Assembly (NCBI GenBank): GCA_937900065.1
Contig: CALCDS010000221.1
Span: 1-19,942 of the forward strand
Reading direction: 5' to 3'
Source of the DNA: an uncultured Clostridiaceae bacterium
GTDB taxonomy: Bacteria; Bacillota; Clostridia; Clostridiales; Oxobacteraceae
Length of the DNA: 19,942 nt
Shown here: one piece after another, positions 14,182-19,942 of the stretch
Layout of the letters: each line of letters opens with the position of its first letter
How positions within the stretch are numbered: the stretch's first letter is position 1
Program-made: the position numbers and the translations under genes
Notes under the pieces: generated by a model
Database searches by the model: none
The model's input: only the letters and a program-made list of their open reading frames with translations
What the model was told of the DNA's origin: nothing

Positions 14182-15441
14182 ATGAATGAAGCAGCAGTTG
14201 GCATAGACATAGGTTCATCAAAAGTTTGTACTATAATAGGAGAATTGAATAAGAATAGCCAACTTCAAATCATGGGAGTCGGTACAGCCGAATGCAGGGG
14301 TTATAGAAAAGGGATAATAGTTGATATAGATAATACCTCCCGGGCAATAACGAACTCGGTGGAACAAGCAGAACGCATGTCAGGCATGGAAGTAAAGTCA
14401 GCCTATATAAGCATGCCCGGCGGATTGGCAAGCCTTGTGAAAAACAGAGGTGTTATTGCCATACCGAGAGATGAAAAAGAGATAACAAATGACGATGTTA
14501 AAAGAGTTCTTGCTAGTGCAGCCGCTGAGAACATACCTGTTGACATGGAGGTAATTGGAGTTATACCGCTCCAGTTTATAGTTGACGGTTATGAAAATAT
14601 AAAAGACCCTGTTGGAATGATGGGTTTAAGGTTAGAAGTGGAAGCAAATATAATCACAGCTCCTTTGTCAGCTGTTCAGAACCTTGTTAAAAGTATTGAA
14701 AGATGCAACATAGATGTTTTGGGAATAGTAATCCAACCTATTGCAGATGCTGAAGCACTCCTTACAAAAGATGAAAAAGATTTGGGCATTGCACTGATTG
14801 ATGTCGGAAGTGAGATAACTAACATTTCTGTGTTCACAAATGGACAGCTTAGTTTTACAAAGTTGATTCCTATTGGAGGAGCACATATAACCAATGACAT
14901 ATCGATTGGATTAAAGATTCCAGTATCTGAGGCCGAAAAACTGAAAAGGCAGTATGGATGTGCTTTGGTTTCAATGATCAAAACAGTTGAAGATATAAGT
15001 GTAAATATACAAGGCACCAATTCAGCAAAAATAGTCAGCAACAAAGTATTGACCGATATAATCGAAGCAAGGGTTCAGGAAATATATTATCTCGTGGGAA
15101 GAGAACTCGAACAGTCCGGTTTTAAAAAGCTGGCAACATGCGGCGCTGTGCTGTCAGGTGGTGGGCTTTCTTTCATAAATGGAGCTGCTGAAGCTGGTGC
15201 ATCTCTTTTAGGCATGCCGGTCAGAATAGGATCGCCTAAATACATAGGAGTCGCAAGCCCGGTGTATTCAACAGCAACGGGCATGGTTAAACATATACTG
15301 TCGTCTAAAAGTGGAGTATCAAAAAATTATTCCGGAGATGAACAAGAAAGCGCAAGTGTTTCCAGAACCAGAAAGCAATCGCTTGGAAAAAGCAATAGTG
15401 TGATAGGCAGAATAAAAGAGTTCTTCGAGGAATTTTTCTAA
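14182..15441 (+). CDS. ftsA: Cell division protein FtsA
   Basis: 419-aa actin-like ATPase that tethers FtsZ filaments to the membrane. The actin-fold phosphate loops are visible as GIDIGSSKVCTIIGE (about 7-21) and ALIDVGSEITNISVF. The FtsA-specific 1C/SHS2 subdomain lies in between (KSAYISMPGGLASLV onward), and ATCGAVLSGGGLSFINGA is the adenosine-binding stretch. The extreme C-terminus, IGRIKEFFEEFF, is the conserved amphipathic membrane-targeting helix, preceded by a polar linker. The ATG is 12 bases after GGGGGGAG, a rather long spacing. It is followed after 33 bases by ftsZ and preceded by a sigma-H-type promoter. Confidence 0.97.
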   Translation: MNEAAVGIDIGSSKVCTIIGELNKNSQLQIMGVGTAECRGYRKGIIVDIDNTSRAITNSVEQAERMSGMEVKSAYISMPGGLASLVKNRGVIAIPRDEKEITNDDVKRVLASAAAENIPVDMEVIGVIPLQFIVDGYENIKDPVGMMGLRLEVEANIITAPLSAVQNLVKSIERCNIDVLGIVIQPIADAEALLTKDEKDLGIALIDVGSEITNISVFTNGQLSFTKLIPIGGAHITNDISIGLKIPVSEAEKLKRQYGCALVSMIKTVEDISVNIQGTNSAKIVSNKVLTDIIEARVQEIYYLVGRELEQSGFKKLATCGAVLSGGGLSFINGAAEAGASLLGMPVRIGSPKYIGVASPVYSTATGMVKHILSSKSGVSKNYSGDEQESASVSRTRKQSLGKSNSVIGRIKEFFEEFF

Positions 15442-15474
15442 GGTAAAGAAGAAAGTTATAAAGGAGGTAGTAAT

Positions 15475-16557
15475 GTGCTGGATTTTGATGTTGATGCAGA
15501 TCAATTCGCTTCAATAAAAGTAATTGGTGTAGGCGGCGGCGGAAATAATGCTGTAAACAGAATGATTAATTCAGGCCTTAAGGGAGTGGAGTTCATTTCA
15601 GTGAATACTGATAAGCAAGCTCTGCAGATGTCACAGGCCTCGATTAAAATACAAATTGGCGAGAAACTTACTAAAGGGTTGGGAGCAGGTGCCAATCCTG
15701 AAATCGGGAAAAAAGCTGCAGAAGAAAGCAAGGAACAGCTGTCGGAGGCTATGAAAGGCGCAGATATGGTGTTTATAACTGCAGGCATGGGCGGCGGTAC
15801 GGGCACAGGCGCAGCACCGATAGTGGCTCAAGCTGCTAAGGAGTTGGGCATTCTGACAGTTGGAGTTGTTACAAAGCCTTTCATGTTTGAAGGCAGGAAA
15901 AGGATGATGCAAGCTGAAAAGGGCATTGAGGAACTCAGAAGCAAACTCGATACGCTTGTTACGATTCCAAATGAAAGATTACTTCAGGTCGTGGAAAAAA
16001 GAGCTTCTATTCTAGAAGCTTTCAAAGTTGCCGATGACGTTTTAAGACAGGGTGTACAGGGCATATCTGACCTTATAATAGTACCTGGTTTGGTAAACCT
16101 TGATTTTGCCGATGTAAAGACGATCATGGTGAATACAGGTCTTGCTCATATGGGTGTGGGCAAGGGTACTGGGGATAACAGAGCTGCTGAAGCAGCAAAG
16201 CAGGCAATACATAGTCCTCTTCTTGAGACGTCGATAACCGGTGCTACAGGGGTGCTTTTAAATATAACCGGAGGGCCGAACTTAGGTTTGTTTGAAGTGA
16301 ATGAGGCTGCTGAACTTGTTTCACAGGCTGCCGATCCTGATGCCAACATCATATTTGGTGCTGTAATTGATGAGAAACTGCAAGATGAAATCAGAATCAC
16401 AGTTATAGCCACTGGATTTGAAAAAGCTCCTCCTCAAAAGGACAATGCTAAAAAGGTGGACATACCATTGATGGATAAAAAAATTGATCCGTTTGGCGGA
16501 TTGGATGATGGTTCTTTGGAAATACCGGCTTTTCTTAGGAGAAACAGGAAAAGCTGA
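15475..16557 (+). CDS. ftsZ: Cell division GTPase FtsZ
   Basis: 360-aa tubulin homologue that polymerises into the Z-ring. It shows VIGVGGGGNNAVNRMI near residue 15, the tubulin signature GGGTGTG at 106-112, the T7 synergy loop NLDFAD from residue 208, and a short linker (about 320-345) ending in the conserved C-terminal peptide LEIPAFLRRNRKS that binds FtsA and SepF. The start is GTG at 15475 with AAGGAGGT six bases upstream. An ATG two bases earlier (15473) is out of frame and would yield only a short peptide. It ends the dcw cluster and is followed by two terminator hairpins. Confidence 0.98.
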   Translation: MLDFDVDADQFASIKVIGVGGGGNNAVNRMINSGLKGVEFISVNTDKQALQMSQASIKIQIGEKLTKGLGAGANPEIGKKAAEESKEQLSEAMKGADMVFITAGMGGGTGTGAAPIVAQAAKELGILTVGVVTKPFMFEGRKRMMQAEKGIEELRSKLDTLVTIPNERLLQVVEKRASILEAFKVADDVLRQGVQGISDLIIVPGLVNLDFADVKTIMVNTGLAHMGVGKGTGDNRAAEAAKQAIHSPLLETSITGATGVLLNITGGPNLGLFEVNEAAELVSQAADPDANIIFGAVIDEKLQDEIRITVIATGFEKAPPQKDNAKKVDIPLMDKKIDPFGGLDDGSLEIPAFLRRNRKS

Positions 16558-16597
16558 TTTATCAAATCAGATTACCGTACTGTAATTTGCAGTTGCG

Positions 16598-16617
16598 ACC
16601 GCTTTACAGCGGTTTTG
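16598..16617 (+). terminator. First terminator-like hairpin after ftsZ
   Basis: ACCGCT (16598-16603) pairs with AGCGGT (16608-16613) around TTAC and runs into TTTTG. The stem is short and the T-run brief, so it is probably leaky and is backed up by the stronger hairpin 50 bases downstream. The gap from 16558 to 16882 otherwise holds only the terminators and the spoIIGA promoter. Confidence 0.5.
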
Positions 16618-16662
16618 TCAAACAATATGATAATGATTCAAGCGAGCAATTAGAACTTTTAA

Positions 16663-16710
16663 AGAGGGCAGACTTCCGACTCAAAAAGGAAGTCTGCCCT
16701 CTGTTTTTGT
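16663..16710 (+). terminator. Strong terminator ending the ftsAZ transcript
   Basis: AGAGGGCAGACTTCC (16663-16677) pairs perfectly over 15 bp with GGAAGTCTGCCCTCT (16688-16702), followed by GTTTTTGT. It separates vegetative ftsAZ expression from the Spo0A-controlled spoIIGA promoter 100 bases downstream. Confidence 0.88.
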
Positions 16711-16812
16711 CTATCAATTAGAGAGCACAGCAAGCATCGTGTTGAAATGAAAGAAAAGATGGCGGCCAAAGCATAAAAAACTGACTATATTATTTTTTTG
16801 AACAACCCATGC

Positions 16813-16846
16813 TTTGACAAAATATTGATACCAAATTATGTATAAT
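16813..16846 (+). promoter_or_regulatory. Spo0A-type spoIIG promoter with long spacer
   Basis: A perfect -35 TTGACA (16814-16819) and a perfect -10 TATAAT (16841-16846) are separated by 21 bases, too far for ordinary sigma-A use. The -35 is embedded in TTTGACAAA (16813-16821), whose complement TTTGTCAAA is a Spo0A box. The B. subtilis spoIIG promoter has the same design (22-base spacer, Spo0A box overlapping the -35), where phospho-Spo0A lets sigma-A polymerase use it. TTTGAACAA (16797-16805) may be a second, weaker box. Confidence 0.75.
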
Positions 16847-16882
16847 AGTTCTAAAGAATATATGTGTTAAACAGGTGATAGG

Positions 16883-17770
16883 ATGTATGTTGACATAGTC
16901 CTAATGGAGAATTTAATCATAGATTTTTTTATTTTAAAGGTGACGTCGAAACTTTCAAAGGTAAAGACCACGAGCCTTAAGCTATTAATAGGAGCGATAC
17001 CCGGAGCAGCATACGCCGTCATTGTTTTTTTGCCGTCAATGCAGATGTTTTCCAATCCCTCAATGAAAATAGCGGTATCGGCACTGATGATAATAATAGC
17101 TTTTACACCGAACAAATTCATAGAATTTTTGAGGATAATCTCCATATTTTATTTTATCTCTTTTGCGTTCGGAGGTGCTATCTTTGCAGTGTACTACCTC
17201 AGTGGAAGAGGTACAATAGTCGGAAGCGTGTTTTTGATATATGGCATTTCGCTGCCCGTAATTGTCACAGGATTTGCAATAAGCTACCTATTGATGAATT
17301 GCTGCTGGAATTATGTACAGGACAGGTTGATCAAAAAAAGACTTATATATAATGTTTCAATTGAGGTGGGTGAAAAATCCATTGAAACAAATGCAATACT
17401 TGATACGGGTAACAACTTGAAAGAGCCTATATCAAATCTTCCTGTAATCGTGGTTGAATACGAGGTGATGAAAGATATACTTCCCAATAAGCTCGTTGAT
17501 ATACTAAACAGCAAGGAAACAGAGTTCAATTTTGAAAAACTATCCACCATATTTGACAGTTCGGATTGGAAGATCAGGATAAGGTTGATTCCATTCTCTT
17601 CTCTGGGAAAGCAAAATGGAATGATGATAGGAATAAAGCCTGATTCTGTGAGATTGACCACAACTAAGTATGTGAAGGAGGTAAAGGATGTAATTATAGG
17701 GCTTTATAATAATAAAATATCCAAAGATGGAGAGTATAGAGCTTTATTATATTATGAAATATTAAGTTAG
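16883..17770 (+). CDS. spoIIGA: Pro-sigma-E processing protease SpoIIGA
   Basis: 295-aa membrane-embedded aspartic protease that removes the pro-sequence of sigma-E in the mother cell. The N-terminal half has about five membrane helices (starting MYVDIVLMENLIIDFFIL). The C-terminal cytosolic half is a retropepsin-like domain with the active-site triad Asp174-Thr-Gly (AILDTGNNL), then PVIVVEY and IPFSSLGKQNGMMIGIKPD. As a single-Asp protease it should act as a dimer, activated in B. subtilis by SpoIIR from the forespore. The ATG has AGGTGATAGG upstream. sigE, its substrate gene, starts 11 bases after the stop, with the sigE ribosome binding site touching the spoIIGA stop. Confidence 0.95.
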   Translation: MYVDIVLMENLIIDFFILKVTSKLSKVKTTSLKLLIGAIPGAAYAVIVFLPSMQMFSNPSMKIAVSALMIIIAFTPNKFIEFLRIISIFYFISFAFGGAIFAVYYLSGRGTIVGSVFLIYGISLPVIVTGFAISYLLMNCCWNYVQDRLIKKRLIYNVSIEVGEKSIETNAILDTGNNLKEPISNLPVIVVEYEVMKDILPNKLVDILNSKETEFNFEKLSTIFDSSDWKIRIRLIPFSSLGKQNGMMIGIKPDSVRLTTTKYVKEVKDVIIGLYNNKISKDGEYRALLYYEILS

Positions 17771-17781
17771 GAGGGTGTTTT

Positions 17782-18516
17782 GTGAGACTTAATTTTTCAA
17801 GAATTAAGTTGTATGTCATTATAAAATTCATACATCTTTTAAGAAAGTTTAACCTCTTAAACTATGAAGATATTCATTATATGGGAGGAAATGATGCCCT
17901 GCCTCCTCCTTTGAACAAGGAAGAAGAGATGCATCTGGTTTCTCAATTAAAAGATGGCAATGGAAGTGTAAGAACAGTTCTTATTGAAAGAAATCTCAGG
18001 CTCGTCGTATATATTGCAAGGAAGTTTGAAAATACCGGAGTAGCTGTAGAAGACCTTATATCGATAGGTACGATAGGGCTCATCAAAGCGGTAAATACAT
18101 TTGATCCGGATAAGAGGATAAAATTGGCTACATATGCTTCACGCTGCATAGAAAACGAAATATTGATGTACCTCAGACGAAACAGCAAAATACGCTCCGA
18201 GATATCATTTGATGAACCGTTAAATATAGATTGGGATGGAAACGAACTTTTGCTTTCCGATATTTTGGGTACGGACAATGATTTAATATACCATTATATC
18301 GAAGATGAAGTCGACAAGGAACTTTTAGGCATCGCTATGCGGAAGCTTTCAACAAGAGAAAAGAAGATCATGGAGCTTAGATTTGGAATGGCAGGCGGAG
18401 GGGAAAAGACTCAAAAAGAAGTGGCAGACCTTCTTGGAATATCTCAGTCATATATATCAAGGCTTGAAAAAAGGATTATAAAAAGATTGAAAAAAGAAAT
18501 AAATAAAATGGTGTAA
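17782..18516 (+). CDS. sigE: Pro-sigma-E, early mother-cell sporulation sigma factor
   Basis: 244-aa sigma-70 family protein made as an inactive precursor. The pro-sequence (about 1-33) is an amphipathic basic helix that docks on the membrane. It ends at IHYMGGNDALPPPL, equivalent to the B. subtilis YYIGGSEALPPPL cleavage region. Region 2 (NLRLVVYIARKFENTG, EDLISIGTIGLIKAVNTFD, LATYASRCIENEI) and region 4 (MELRFGM, EKTQKEVADLLGISQSYISR) are almost identical to known sigma-E. The start is GTG at 17782 with GGAGGG overlapping the spoIIGA stop, so the pair is presumably co-transcribed from the Spo0A-type promoter. SpoIIGA is the expected activator. Confidence 0.97.
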   Translation: MRLNFSRIKLYVIIKFIHLLRKFNLLNYEDIHYMGGNDALPPPLNKEEEMHLVSQLKDGNGSVRTVLIERNLRLVVYIARKFENTGVAVEDLISIGTIGLIKAVNTFDPDKRIKLATYASRCIENEILMYLRRNSKIRSEISFDEPLNIDWDGNELLLSDILGTDNDLIYHYIEDEVDKELLGIAMRKLSTREKKIMELRFGMAGGGEKTQKEVADLLGISQSYISRLEKRIIKRLKKEINKMV

Positions 18517-18527
18517 CACTATTTTTA

Positions 18528-18564
18528 GTTAAAGCCGCAAGTCCTTTAAACTTGCGGCTTTAAC
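18528..18564. terminator. Hairpin between sigE and sigG
   Basis: GTTAAAGCCGCAAG (18528-18541) pairs perfectly over 14 bp with CTTGCGGCTTTAAC (18551-18564). There is no T-run outside the stem. It likely separates the spoIIGA-sigE transcript from sigG, limiting read-through of the late forespore sigma gene from the early promoter. Confidence 0.6.
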
Positions 18565-18609
18565 AGTTATGCGCAACTTGTACAGGAATTATATACCATT
18601 TCAAACCAT

Positions 18610-18638
18610 GAATAAAAAACAATCCCGAGGTAATAATT
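18610..18638 (+). promoter_or_regulatory. Sigma-F-type promoter for sigG
   Basis: GGTAATAATT (18629-18638) matches the sigma-F -10 consensus GGNRANAMTW at all positions. GAATA (18610-18614), 14 bases upstream, resembles the GYWTA -35 with one mismatch; the usual spacer is about 15. Transcription would start near 18645, 30 bases before the preferred sigG ATG. sigG is a known sigma-F target in B. subtilis. Confidence 0.55.
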
Positions 18639-18674
18639 TAAGTATCAATACAGCTGAAAGGGATGAGAATCTTC

Positions 18675-19448
18675 ATGATAATCAATAAAGTAGAGATATG
18701 TGGCGTAAACACTTCAAAACTTCCAGTACTGAAAAATGACGAAATGCGGGAGCTTCTCATCAAGATGCGAGATGGCGATAATGATGCCAGGGAAAAGTTT
18801 ATAAAAGGCAACCTAAGGCTGGTTTTAAGCGTCATACAGCGTTTTAACAACAGGGGAGAATATGTTGACGACCTATTCCAAGTAGGATGCATAGGATTGA
18901 TAAAAGCGATTGACAATTTTGACTTGAGCCAGGATGTGAGGTTTTCAACATATGCGGTCCCTATGATAATTGGCGAGATAAGAAGATATTTAAGGGACAA
19001 CAATTCGATAAGGGTAAGCAGATCCTTAAGGGATATTGCATACAAAGCCCTTCAGGTGCGCGATAAACTCATCAGCAAGAACAACAAGGAGCCCAACATA
19101 AGCGAAATAGCCAAGGAATTGAAGATACCTAGGGAAGATATAGTATTTGCACTTGATGCTATACAGGATCCAATATCTCTGTTTGAACCAATTTATCATG
19201 ATGGAGGAGATGCTATATTTGTGATGGACCAGATAAGCGATTCCAAAAATCAGGATGAAAACTGGCTTCAAGGAATTTCAATCAGGGAAGCACTCCGGAA
19301 GTTGAATGACAGGGAAAAGCTGATATTGACTTTAAGGTTCTTTGAAGGCCGGACTCAAATGGAGGTTGCCGAAGAAATCGGAATATCGCAGGCTCAGGTA
19401 TCACGTCTTGAAAAGACCGCCCTAAAGCATATGCGCAAATATGTATAA
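18675..19448 (+). CDS. sigG: Sigma-G, late forespore sigma factor
   Basis: 257-aa sigma-70 family factor that directs late forespore transcription (SASPs, germination and DNA-protection genes). It begins MIINKVEICGVNTSKLPVL, the sigma-G hallmark used in anti-sigma control. It has region 2 (GNLRLVLSVIQRFNNRGEY, DDLFQVGCIGLIKAIDNFD, TYAVPMIIGEIRRYLRDNN), region 3 (IRVSRSLRDIAYKALQVRD, ALDAIQDPISLFEPI) and region 4 (LNDREKLILTLRFFEGRTQ, EVAEEIGISQAQVSRLEKT). An in-frame ATG at 18663 would add four residues, but AAAGGG abuts it directly; the ATG at 18675 lines up with homologues. It has no pro-sequence. Order sigE-sigG after spoIIGA is the standard arrangement. Confidence 0.97.
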   Translation: MIINKVEICGVNTSKLPVLKNDEMRELLIKMRDGDNDAREKFIKGNLRLVLSVIQRFNNRGEYVDDLFQVGCIGLIKAIDNFDLSQDVRFSTYAVPMIIGEIRRYLRDNNSIRVSRSLRDIAYKALQVRDKLISKNNKEPNISEIAKELKIPREDIVFALDAIQDPISLFEPIYHDGGDAIFVMDQISDSKNQDENWLQGISIREALRKLNDREKLILTLRFFEGRTQMEVAEEIGISQAQVSRLEKTALKHMRKYV

Positions 19449-19459
19449 TGATATCTTTT

Positions 19460-19507
19460 AAAAGCTTTAAAATTCAAATCCACACTTTAGAATTTTAAAG
19501 CTTTTTT
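19460..19507 (+). terminator. Terminator after sigG
   Basis: AAAAGCTTTAAAATTC (19460-19475) pairs perfectly over 16 bp with GAATTTTAAAGCTTTT (19490-19505) and continues into TT. The stem starts 11 bases after the sigG stop. Read on the other strand, the stem also ends in a T-run, so it may work in both directions. Confidence 0.8.
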
Positions 19508-19621
19508 ATATATGATGCTATTAAAAATATTAGATGACTATAAAATTGAGGGGAAAGGGATAAAGGAAACTCCTACAAACTCATTGTCCAAAGGCCTTCC
19601 TGGCATAATATCGCCTTATAT
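19508..19621. other. Intergenic stretch with no gene
   Basis: About 110 bases between the sigG terminator and the end of the minus-strand small ORF. Stop codons occur in all frames, and I see no RNA gene, strong hairpin or promoter. Confidence 0.5.
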
Positions 19622-19768
19622 TTAGCTTTTGGGATTAGGTTTAACAAAAAAAGCTGAAATCGTGTCAGTTACCAAACATGGTATTAAGTAGAACATTGCG
19701 TTATGAATCCACTCTTGTTTGATAACTGCTGGATTTTTCACTAGGATAGTTCGTTCTTCGATAATCAC
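19622..19768 (-). CDS. Unrecognised small ORF (48 aa), possibly a remnant
   Basis: A 48-codon frame on the minus strand from GTG (19768-19766) to TAA. The translation starts with VIIEERTILVKNPAVIKQEW, passes through a hydrophobic middle (AMFYLIPCLVTD) and ends FFVKPNPKS. I do not recognise a family. GGGG lies about 15 bases before the GTG, which is far for a ribosome binding site. It sits 85 bases downstream of the regulator-like gene on the same strand. It could be a small accessory gene, a fragment of a larger decayed gene, or a chance frame. Composition looks protein-like, but evidence is thin. Confidence 0.3.
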   Translation of the reverse strand: MIIEERTILVKNPAVIKQEWIHNAMFYLIPCLVTDTISAFFVKPNPKS

Positions 19769-19794
19769 TAAGCTGTTTTTCCCCTTTCTTTATA

Positions 19795-19814
19795 TTGTAT
19801 CATGTTGTATCATG
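19795..19814. repeat. Tandem 10-bp direct repeat TTGTATCATG
   Basis: TTGTATCATG occurs twice back to back (19795-19804 and 19805-19814), one helical turn apart, upstream of the small minus-strand ORF and downstream of the regulator-like gene. The spacing places both copies on the same DNA face, as expected for cooperative binding of a small regulator. Confidence 0.6.
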
Positions 19815-19853
19815 AAAATTTTATTGCCTAAGGTAGTATGACAGGTGCTGCCA

Positions 19854-19942
19854 TTAGCTCTTACCTGTTGTTGGATCAGGTTCAAAAAGCTCGTCTACCG
19901 TTGTTACGAGTATGTTTGCAAGCTTAAAAGTTAATAGCAGAG
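19854..19942 (-). CDS. C-terminal end of a probable XRE-family HTH regulator (partial)
   Basis: The last 28 codons of a minus-strand gene that enters from beyond the right edge and stops at TAA (19856-19854). The translated end reads TFKLANILVTTVDELFEPDP and then TTGKS. The pattern KLANxLxxxVDELFE is the characteristic last helix of Cro/C1-type helix-turn-helix domains. The N-terminal part, including the recognition helix, is outside the window, so the call rests on one motif. The gene faces the sporulation block and is separated from it by the terminator at 19460-19507. Such short single-domain regulators are often accessory or mobile-element borne. Confidence 0.55.
   Translation of the reverse strand, partial: LLLTFKLANILVTTVDELFEPDPTTGKS

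Noticed and set aside
15473..15475. ATG overlapping the ftsZ GTG.
   Set aside because: It is out of frame with ftsZ and would encode only a short peptide.
16614..16622. TTTGTCAAA in the first ftsZ terminator as a Spo0A box.
   Set aside because: About 190 bases upstream of the spoIIG -35 and part of a terminator tail; probably coincidental, though a distal site cannot be excluded.
1..19942. CRISPR arrays, tRNA or rRNA genes, insertion sequences with transposase.
   Set aside because: No regularly spaced repeats, no cloverleaf or rRNA sequence, and no transposase motifs were seen.

Overview
The window is AT-rich by eye and carries a division and cell-wall (dcw) cluster fused to sporulation genes. 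The run ftsA-ftsZ-spoIIGA-sigE-sigG, plus a Spo0E-like protein, points to an endospore-forming Firmicute, most likely of class Clostridia. MurE carries a DNPR motif, so the peptidoglycan is probably of the meso-diaminopimelate type. I cannot name a genus from sequence alone.

Layout. At the left edge a minus-strand ychF (P-loop ATPase) is transcribed away from everything else. A 414-base gap leads to a tiny plus-strand Spo0E-like gene with its own near-consensus sigma-A promoter and a hairpin over its ribosome binding site. After a hairpin-rich gap the dcw cluster begins with three 10-bp-spaced MraZ-type operator repeats, then mraZ, rsmH, ftsL, a SpoVD/PBP2B-type transpeptidase with two PASTA domains, murE, mraY, spoVE/ftsW, murA, divIB, a DUF881-sbp-DUF881 trio, ftsA and ftsZ. 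murD, murF and murG are absent from the positions where they often sit. Strong terminators follow ftsZ. The sporulation block spoIIGA-sigE and sigG follows. Beyond sigG there is a strong terminator and then about 430 bases that look accessory: a short unrecognised minus-strand ORF and the C-terminal end of what looks like an XRE-type regulator running off the window.

How the genes fit together. MurA, MurE and MraY make peptidoglycan precursor. SpoVE and SpoVD form a SEDS polymerase/class B PBP pair. FtsL, DivIB, FtsA and FtsZ build the divisome. A motif matching the sigma-H consensus precedes ftsA, as expected when FtsZ is raised for polar septation. A Spo0A-box/-35 composite with abnormally long spacing precedes spoIIGA, whose product processes pro-sigma-E. 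A sigma-F-like promoter precedes sigG. The DNA therefore seems to encode the temporal order Spo0A/sigma-H, then sigma-E and sigma-F, then sigma-G.

The core genes are well-known families. I did not find a clearly new multi-gene system. The most interesting unexplained items are regulatory: the hairpin over the Spo0E-like start, the nested inverted repeats between spoVD and murE, the hairpins upstream of mraZ, the divIB start with no good canonical start codon, and the accessory right edge.
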